A stretch of 64,000 nucleotides of DNA, from the NCBI RefSeq assembly GCF_015477835.1, contig NZ_JADLQN010000005.1:186001-250000 (forward strand), given 5' to 3'. The DNA comes from Nocardia higoensis (GTDB lineage: Bacteria; Actinomycetota; Actinomycetes; Mycobacteriales; Mycobacteriaceae). Positions 58,903 through 64,000 of this stretch are shown piece by piece. Below the pieces are notes generated by a model, which saw only the letters and a list, made by a program, of their open reading frames with translations, searched no databases and was not told where the DNA came from. Numbering within the stretch: position 1 is the stretch's first letter; every line of letters starts with the position of its first letter. Made by a program: the position numbers and the translations under genes.

Positions 58903-58938
58903 GGGCAGCTCCAGCCCGTCGGGCAGCTCCACCCCGTC
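58903..58938. repeat. 18-bp imperfect tandem repeat between menA and menE
   Basis: GGGCAGCTCCAGCCCGTC and GGGCAGCTCCACCCCGTC follow each other, with a third partial unit (GGGCGAC). The 241-bp gap has no convincing gene. On the minus strand the repeat would read DGVELPDGLELP, but that frame has no supported start. Confidence 0.6.
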
Positions 58939-59039
58939 GGGCGACAGGGCGCTCGTCGTCGGGCTGCTCGGCGAGATCGCCGCCGGACGCCGATTCGCCG
59001 CCGGACGCCGGTGTGGGCGCGCCTGCCGCCGCGCCGTGA

Positions 59040-60203
59040 TCAGGTGGTGGACCGGGCCATCAGCAGTTCGCGCAGTCTGTGCCGGTTCGGCTTGCCCGGC
59101 CCGTGCAGTGGCAGTTCCTCGACGATGGCCAGTTCACGCGGGGCCGAGGTGGGATCGAGCTCGCGCTCCACGTGCACCCGCAGGTCTTCCAGTGTCGGCG
59201 TCGCGCCCGCGGCGGGCACGACAGCCACCGCGACCCGCTGGCCGAGCCGGTCGTCGGGCAGGCCGAGCACCGCGCACTCGCTGATCGACGGATGGGTGAC
59301 GAGCACGTCCTCGACGACCTGCGGGATGACCAGCAGGCCGCCGGTGAGAATGGCCTCGTCGAGCCGGCCGGTCACCCGCAGCACGCCGTCGTCGAAACTG
59401 CCCGCGTCGTCGGTGCGGAACCAGCCGGGTTCGGCGAAGGCGGGGTGGTCGGGCCGGCCGCGGTAGCCGCGGGCGATCATCGGGCCACCGAGCACCACTC
59501 GGCCGTCGTCGATGCGGACCTGCACGCCCGTCAGCGGGATGCCGTCGTAGACGCAGCCGCCGCAGGTCTCGCTCATGCCGTAGGTGCGTACCGCGTTGAT
59601 GCCCAGCGCTCGGGCACGCTCGTAGACCGGAGCGGGAGTGGCCGCGCCGCCGACGAGCACCGCGTCCAGCTCGGCGAGCGCCGCCGCGGCGGCGGGTTCG
59701 TCCAGGGCTTTGATCAGCTGGGTGGGCACCAGCGCGGTGTAGCGGCGCTCGCCGCGCATCCCGGAGATCGCGCCCACCAGCGCCTCGGGCAGGAAGCCGC
59801 CGGACACGTCGAGCACGGCGGGTTCGGTGCCGGCCAGGATGCTGCGCAACAGCACCTGCAGACCGGCGATGTGATGGCTGGGCAGTGCCAGCAGCCAGGT
59901 GCCCGGACCGCCGAGCCGCTCGTGTGTGGCGGTGCCGCTGGCCCGCAACGCCGACGCGCTGAGCATCGCGCCCTTGGGCACGCCGGTGGTGCCGGAGGTG
60001 GTGACCACCAGCGCGACGTCGTCGTCGATCGGCTCGCCCGGGCCGAGCGCGTCGGCGAGTCTGCGCGCTTCCCGGCGGTCGGAGGTGGGGATCGGCAGCC
60101 AGGCGGGGCCGTGCTCGCCTTCCAGCGCCGCCCGCAGATGCGGGAGCACATCGACGACGCCCGAGCCCGTGGGCATGGGCAGTGTTCGCAGGGTGTTGCT
60201 CAC
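59040..60203 (-). CDS. menE: o-Succinylbenzoate-CoA ligase
   Basis: A 387-residue ANL-superfamily enzyme that activates OSB to its CoA thioester for MenB. P-loop VVTTSGTTGVPKGAM, the VRTYGMSETCGGCVYDG adenylate site, GWFRTDDAG and the catalytic Lys in HGPGKPNRHRL. The short length is typical for actinobacterial MenE (Rv0542c). The GTG at 60203 is preceded by a weak GAGG. A 269-bp gap without recognisable gene separates it from the VOC gene upstream. Confidence 0.95.
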   Translation of the reverse strand: MSNTLRTLPMPTGSGVVDVLPHLRAALEGEHGPAWLPIPTSDRREARRLADALGPGEPIDDDVALVVTTSGTTGVPKGAMLSASALRASGTATHERLGGPGTWLLALPSHHIAGLQVLLRSILAGTEPAVLDVSGGFLPEALVGAISGMRGERRYTALVPTQLIKALDEPAAAAALAELDAVLVGGAATPAPVYERARALGINAVRTYGMSETCGGCVYDGIPLTGVQVRIDDGRVVLGGPMIARGYRGRPDHPAFAEPGWFRTDDAGSFDDGVLRVTGRLDEAILTGGLLVIPQVVEDVLVTHPSISECAVLGLPDDRLGQRVAVAVVPAAGATPTLEDLRVHVERELDPTSAPRELAIVEELPLHGPGKPNRHRLRELLMARSTT

Positions 60204-60472
60204 GACGCGACCTCGTTCCAGCTCATGGTTCGCTCGCAGCAGGGCCTCACGACAGGGATGGTGTCATGTCGGCGGGCCCGCACGCGGAACGGGTGGGCCT
60301 CGGGGACAGGGGATGCGCTGGGCCGGACATCGGGACTGCGATTCACTCGGCAGACGGGACTGGCGGGCCCCGGGCGTCGGCGGCCGGGGAGCCGCTACGG
60401 GTGTAATCGTCCCCGCCGGGTGGGCGAAAGGCAACTCGATGTCCGGGCCCCGGCCCGCCCGCCGGGCCGCGG

Positions 60473-60865
60473 TCAGTCCTGCGACCAGCGCGAATCCCGC
60501 CGAAGCGGATGCTCGGCCGGGATCTGGACCAGGACTATCGGCACCCCATCGGGGTCTTTGGTCCACATCTCGATCAGCCCCCACGGCTCCTGTTTCGGCG
60601 CGCGATCGATCACGATGCCCTTGGTCGCCAGTTCGGCCGCCGCGTCCTGAGCGTCGCGGACCTGCAACCACAGGGCGCCGTCGAAGGTGCTCGCCGCGCC
60701 GGAGCCGCCGTGGGCGGCCACCTCGATGAGCGACTGCCCGGCGAAGAACACCGTGCCGCCCGGGTACTCCCTGGCGACGGCCAAGCCGAGTCCGTCGCGG
60801 TAGAAGGCCAGGGTGGCCTGGTAGTCGCGCGGTCGCAGGATCACTCGGCTGCCGAGGATGTCCAT
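60473..60865 (-). CDS. VOC (glyoxalase/dioxygenase) superfamily protein (Rv0546c-like)
   Basis: A 130-residue vicinal-oxygen-chelate protein with paired beta-alpha-beta-beta-beta modules: VILRPRDYQATLAFYRDGLG, TFDGALWLQVRDAQDAAAEL and IEMWTKDPDGVPIVLVQIP. Metal-ligand Glu residues are plausible at IEVAAH and LIEMW. Same position as Rv0546c between men genes. GAAGGGA precedes the ATG. Lies 16 bp downstream of menB and is probably cotranscribed; substrate unknown. Confidence 0.86.
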   Translation of the reverse strand: MDILGSRVILRPRDYQATLAFYRDGLGLAVAREYPGGTVFFAGQSLIEVAAHGGSGAASTFDGALWLQVRDAQDAAAELATKGIVIDRAPKQEPWGLIEMWTKDPDGVPIVLVQIPAEHPLRRDSRWSQD

Positions 60866-60881
60866 GACGGGATGTCCCTTC

Positions 60882-61775
60882 TCAGAAGTACCACGGGTAG
60901 GGCGTCCAGTCGGGGGCGCGCTTCTCCAGGAAGGAGTCGCGGCCCTCGACGGCCTCGTCGGTCATGTACGCCATCCGGGTGGCTTCGCCGGCGAACAGCT
61001 GCTGGCCCACCAGGCCGTCGTCGAGCAGGTTGAACGCGTACTTGAGCATGCGCTGCGCCTGCGGCGACTTGCCGTTGATGTCGGCGGTCCACTCCAGCGC
61101 CTCGGTTTCGAGCCGATCGTGGTCGACCACCTTGTTCACCGCGCCCATCCGGTGCATCTCCTCGGCGGTGTAGGGGCGGCCGAGGAAGAAGATCTCGCGG
61201 GCGAACTTCTGGCCCACCATCTTGGCAAGGTAGGCGCTGCCGTAGCCGCCGTCGAAGCTGCCCACGTCGGCGTCGGTCTGCTTGAACCGGGCGTGCTCGC
61301 GGCTGGCCAGGGTCAGGTCGCACACCACGTGCAGGCTGTGCCCGCCGCCCGCCGCCCAGCCGTTGACCAGTGCGATCACCACCTTCGGCATGAACCGGAT
61401 CAGCCGCTGCACCTCGAGGATGTGCAGTCGTCCCGCCCGCGCCGGGTCCACCGTCTCGGCGGTCTCGCCGTCGGCGTACTGGTAGCCGCTGCGCCCGCGG
61501 ATGCGCTGGTCGCCGCCGGAGCAGAACGCCCAGCCGCCGTCCTTCGGGCTGGGGCCGTTGCCGGTGAGCAGCACCGCGCCGACGTCGGAGGTCATCCGCG
61601 CGTGGTCGAGCGCCCGGTAGAGCTCGTCGACGGTGTGCGGACGGAACGCGTTGCGCACCTCCGGCCGGTCGAACGCCACACGCACGGTGCCCTGCTCGAT
61701 GTGCCGGTGGTAGGTGATGTCGGTCAGGTTCTCGAATCCGGGGACCGGTCGCCACAGCTTGGGATCGAAAGTCAC
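60882..61775 (-). CDS. menB: 1,4-dihydroxy-2-naphthoyl-CoA synthase
   Basis: A 297-residue crotonase-fold enzyme that cyclises OSB-CoA to DHNA-CoA. Oxyanion segments FCSGGDQRIRG and VNGWAAGGGHSLHVVCDLTL; active-site region FKQTDADVGSFDGGYGSAYL. The Asp in TDADVGS marks the bicarbonate-independent type found in M. tuberculosis, in contrast to the Gly of E. coli MenB. GTG 61775 is chosen because GATAAT on the minus strand (61788 to 61783) lies 7 nt upstream, suggesting a leaderless mRNA. Confidence 0.96.
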   Translation of the reverse strand: MTFDPKLWRPVPGFENLTDITYHRHIEQGTVRVAFDRPEVRNAFRPHTVDELYRALDHARMTSDVGAVLLTGNGPSPKDGGWAFCSGGDQRIRGRSGYQYADGETAETVDPARAGRLHILEVQRLIRFMPKVVIALVNGWAAGGGHSLHVVCDLTLASREHARFKQTDADVGSFDGGYGSAYLAKMVGQKFAREIFFLGRPYTAEEMHRMGAVNKVVDHDRLETEALEWTADINGKSPQAQRMLKYAFNLLDDGLVGQQLFAGEATRMAYMTDEAVEGRDSFLEKRAPDWTPYPWYF

Positions 61776-61881
61776 GTCGGTGATTATCGCCCCGGCCCGA
61801 TGTGACGCGGCTCGCGCCACGGTCACCGGCGGGACCGGCCCGCCGACTTGACGGTGTAAAGCCACGCGATACCGTGCAGGT

Positions 61882-62586
61882 ATGAGCCAGGAAGTGACAC
61901 CTGTTCCAGAAGACGCGGCGGCGGGGAGCGGTGTAGCCACGAGCACGCGCCGTATCGACACCAGCGCGATCGATCCGGACCGCTACGAATCGCACGGTGG
62001 ATTCCCCAAGATCGCCCCCGCGTCGCCCGGCCCGGAGTTCGGCCCGTTCGTGGAAGCCATGCGGACGCTGCAAGACCTGGCTGTCTCCGCCGACGCCCCC
62101 GACGAGGTCTACGGCGCGGCCCTCGGCAAGGCGCGCGAGCTGATCGATCTGCTCGAGCCCTACCGGGCGCCGGAAGGGCGTTCGCCCGCGGGCCGCTCGG
62201 TCGAACTGCCCGGCCGCGGCAGTTTGCTGATGCTGCCGTGGACCGTGGTCGAAGCGGGCCCGGACGGCATCACCACCACCGGCGTGTTCCGCCGATACCA
62301 CCTGGGCGGCAACGGCGCCGCGCACGGCGGCGTGCTGCCGCTGCTGTTCGACGATCTGTTCGGGATGATCGTGCACTACGCGGGCAGGCCGATCAGCCGG
62401 ACGGCGTACCTGCACGTCAACTACCGCAAGGTGACTCCGCTCGAGACGCGGCTGACCGTCACCGGGCGCGCGGATCGCATCGAGGGCCGAAAGACCTTCG
62501 TCACCGCGGAATTGCGCGACGAACAGGGCGAAGTGCTCGCCGACGCCGAAGGATTGATGGTTCAGCTGCTGCCCTGGCAGCCCTGA
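61882..62586 (+). CDS. PaaI-like hot-dog thioesterase
   Basis: A 234-residue hot-dog fold protein: GVFRRYHLGGNGAAHGGVLP and LLFDDLFGMIVHYAGRPISR hold the HGG and downstream Asp typical of PaaI-type thioesterases; the first 90 residues are an extension of unclear role. Because it is divergent from menB, it could serve as the DHNA-CoA thioesterase of menaquinone synthesis, but this is inference from position. ATG 61882 lies 6 nt after TACCGT (61870-61875), probably leaderless. Confidence 0.83.
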   Translation: MSQEVTPVPEDAAAGSGVATSTRRIDTSAIDPDRYESHGGFPKIAPASPGPEFGPFVEAMRTLQDLAVSADAPDEVYGAALGKARELIDLLEPYRAPEGRSPAGRSVELPGRGSLLMLPWTVVEAGPDGITTTGVFRRYHLGGNGAAHGGVLPLLFDDLFGMIVHYAGRPISRTAYLHVNYRKVTPLETRLTVTGRADRIEGRKTFVTAELRDEQGEVLADAEGLMVQLLPWQP

Positions 62587-62694
62587 TCGGCCCGGCTGCG
62601 AGCCGATAGCCGGACTTCCGTAGCGTGCGCGGGCGCGCCTGTGCGTATAGTGGCGTGCGCTCGTTCATCGATATCTATTCGGAGGACCCTCAAA

Positions 62695-63141
62695 GTGGTT
62701 GCAGCACTGTCTGAATCCCTGCTCGACGACACGAAGCGCTCGGCCTTCCTTGCCGAAGCCAAGGAGGTTCTGGACGCTGAGGTGTCGGACAAGGGCGGCG
62801 CGTCGGGCCTGGCCGTCAAGGGCGGCTACGCGGCCGTGAACAAGATCGGCCCGTCGATCGTGCCGGACGCCCTGGAGTCGTTGGCGCCCAAGCTGCTCGA
62901 GCAGCTGCAGCCCTTCTGGGCCGAGTACCAGGCCGCAGGCGCCGGCACCTTCGCCGACCTGCTCGTCTCCAAGTCCGACGCGGTCGCCGAGTCGCTGCTG
63001 GCCGTGACCGACGCGCGCGCCGAGTCGTCCAGCCGTCCGGCCCTGCAGAAGGTCTACAACTCGCTGCGCTCCTCGGCGAAGAAGCACGTCATCGAGGCGC
63101 TGCCCCGGGTCGGCGACCTGGTGCAGAAGCACGCCAACTGA
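62695..63141 (+). CDS. Conserved hypothetical protein (DUF6918-like)
   Basis: A 148-residue soluble, mostly helical protein (LSESLLDDTKRSAFLAEAKE, VKGGYAAVNKIGPSIVPDAL, LQKVYNSLRSSAKKHVIEAL) with no membrane segment. It resembles a family common in Mycobacteriales and labelled DUF6918; I am not certain of the number. GGAGG lies 9 nt before GTG 62695 and TATAGT (62645-62650) is a likely -10. Its strong start signals and a perfect 15-bp terminator suggest an abundant protein. Function unknown. Confidence 0.78.
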   Translation: MVAALSESLLDDTKRSAFLAEAKEVLDAEVSDKGGASGLAVKGGYAAVNKIGPSIVPDALESLAPKLLEQLQPFWAEYQAAGAGTFADLLVSKSDAVAESLLAVTDARAESSSRPALQKVYNSLRSSAKKHVIEALPRVGDLVQKHAN

Positions 63142-63157
63142 GCCGACGCTCGGTGAG

Positions 63158-63190
63158 CGAGGTGGCGACGCGACTCGCGTCGCCACCTCG
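63158..63190 (+). terminator. Stem-loop after the DUF6918-like gene
   Basis: CGAGGTGGCGACGCG pairs perfectly with CGCGTCGCCACCTCG (15 bp) around ACT, 16 nt after the stop. Confidence 0.85.
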
Positions 63191-63310
63191 ACGCGTTTCT
63201 CGGCGGTATCGCACCGGAAGTACGCGTTGATCGGCTCCGGTGGTGACATGGGGCCCGGCTGTGATCAGGCCGACCGAGCCGGAAGCGTCCGCATCTGACA
63301 GGCTGGTGAG

Positions 63311-64000
63311 GTGAATCCGTCCACTGCGCAGGCCAGGGTTGTCGTCGACGAGTTGGTGCGCGGCGGCGTCCGTGACGTGGTGCTGTGCCCCGGCTCGCGC
63401 AATGCCCCGCTGGCCTTCGCGCTACAGGCCGCCGACGCGGCCGGGCGGCTGCGGCTGCACATGCGCATCGACGAACGCACCGCGGGATTCCTGGCGATCG
63501 GCCTGGCCGTGTCGGCGGGCGCGCCGGTCCCGGTGGTGATGACCTCGGGCACCGCGGTGGCCAATCTGGGACCGGCTGTGCTGGAAGCCAATTACGCGCG
63601 GGTCCCGCTGATCGTCCTGAGCGCCAACCGGCCCTACGAGATGCTCGGCACCGGGGCCAACCAGACCATCGAACAGCTCGGCCTGTTCGGCAGCCAGGTA
63701 CGCGCGACGGTCAGCCTCGGCATCGCCGAAGCCGACGGCGCGGGTGCGGGCAGCTACGAACAGCAGAACAGTGTGTGGCGATCCTCGGTCTGCCGGGTGC
63801 TGGCGGCCGCTCGCGGAACCCGCTCGGGCAATGCCGGACCGGTGCACTTCGACATTCCGCTGCGCGAACCGCTGGTCCCCGATCTCGCCGCGGGCGAATC
63901 CGAGCCCGCGGGCCGCGCCGACGGCAAGCCGTGGACGGCCACCCAGTACGCGACGCTGGACGTGCCGCTCGAGATCGATCTGAGCATCGACACCGTGGTG
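63311..64000 (+). CDS. menD: SEPHCHC synthase MenD, N-terminal part (cut by window edge)
   Basis: An open frame from GTG 63311 runs off the right edge (230 codons). It is the N-terminal PYR domain of the ThDP enzyme MenD, which joins isochorismate and 2-oxoglutarate: VVLCPGSRNAPLAFALQ, RIDERTAGFLAIGLA with the catalytic Glu55, and TSGTAVANLGPAVLEANYAR with PLIVLSANRP. CAGGCT 6 nt before the GTG may be a -10 for a leaderless mRNA. It continues the menaquinone region; menC is not in the window. Confidence 0.95.
   Translation, partial: MNPSTAQARVVVDELVRGGVRDVVLCPGSRNAPLAFALQAADAAGRLRLHMRIDERTAGFLAIGLAVSAGAPVPVVMTSGTAVANLGPAVLEANYARVPLIVLSANRPYEMLGTGANQTIEQLGLFGSQVRATVSLGIAEADGAGAGSYEQQNSVWRSSVCRVLAAARGTRSGNAGPVHFDIPLREPLVPDLAAGESEPAGRADGKPWTATQYATLDVPLEIDLSIDTVV

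Noticed and set aside
58850..59039. Possible C-terminal gene fragment on the minus strand (reads ...DGVELPDGLELPYTAARPR)
   Set aside because: The frame has no ATG/GTG/TTG start with support and lies in an 18-bp repeat; treated as non-coding.
60204..60472. Small frames in the gap between menE and the VOC gene
   Set aside because: Frames on both strands are short, without ribosome sites or recognisable motifs.
1..64000. CRISPR arrays, insertion sequences, tRNA or rRNA genes
   Set aside because: None seen; the tandem repeats are too short and lack spacers, and no cloverleaf or transposase motif was noticed. A covariance-model scan would settle small RNAs.

Overview
The window is one continuous stretch of high-GC actinobacterial chromosome from the order Mycobacteriales, most likely Nocardia or a close relative. 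The evidence is: very high GC with GTG starts and tightly overlapping ATGA/GTGA gene junctions; a mycothiol gene (mshA), an HbhA homologue, SenX3-RegX3, a BldC-type regulator and menaquinone genes; and a gene order that follows, from memory, the M. tuberculosis Rv0472c-Rv0555 segment (TetR, DUF445, Rv0474, hbhA, Rv0476, deoC, Rv0479c, murB, mshA, gpm1, senX3-regX3, Rv0495c-Rv0502, serB1, hemA-C-D-B, hemL, ccdA-resB-ccsA, menA/E/B/D). It differs from M. tuberculosis in carrying Rex upstream of hemA and several local insertions. I see no transposase, phage, CRISPR, rRNA or tRNA gene.

Layout. 1-3.9 kb: minus-strand TetR/ABC1-kinase/saccharopine-reductase group, after a cut-off gene at the left edge. 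4-7 kb: DUF445 membrane protein, XRE regulator plus hbhA with a striking palindromic promoter, DUF2516. 7-13.8 kb: hydrolase, purU, GNAT, deoC, DUF2993, a solitary AbiEi-like protein, a methyltransferase and two DUF2505 genes. 13.8-15.1 kb: murB with an unusual (Ala-Asp)10 insertion coded by a hexanucleotide repeat. 15-25.4 kb: SDR, hydrolase, mshA-YbjN, ROK, gpmA, secreted CocE/NonD hydrolase, senX3-regX3. 25.4-26.9 kb: three small secreted proteins, two of them tandem paralogues. 27-36.8 kb: Rv0495c-Rv0502-like block with ppx, proC, an excisionase-like HTH and the 33-residue ribosomal protein bS22. 36.8-45 kb: serB, glutaredoxin-like, rex-hemA-hemC-hemD, hemB. 45-54 kb: small membrane proteins, then hemL-phosphatase-tlpA-ccdA-resB-ccsA. 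54-57.8 kb: HigA-like, BldC, Cds1-like PLP enzyme, small HTH plus Clp-N protein. 57.9-64 kb: menA, menE, menB, accessory genes, and menD running off the right edge.

How it fits together. Two heme clusters (rex-hemACD, hemB, hemL) lie around a complete System II cytochrome c maturation set, close to menaquinone synthesis: a respiration-centred neighbourhood with Rex as the likely redox sensor, supported by a near-consensus Rex operator just upstream of rex. Many genes have a TANNNT-like -10 hexamer only 6-8 nt before the start codon, which indicates leaderless transcripts; I used this to choose several starts. The least explained elements are the MurB insertion, the overlapping divergent leaderless promoters at DUF2505/murB, the paired palindromes in front of the HTH/Clp-N genes, the palindromes in the hbhA promoter, and the secreted Ig-like pair.
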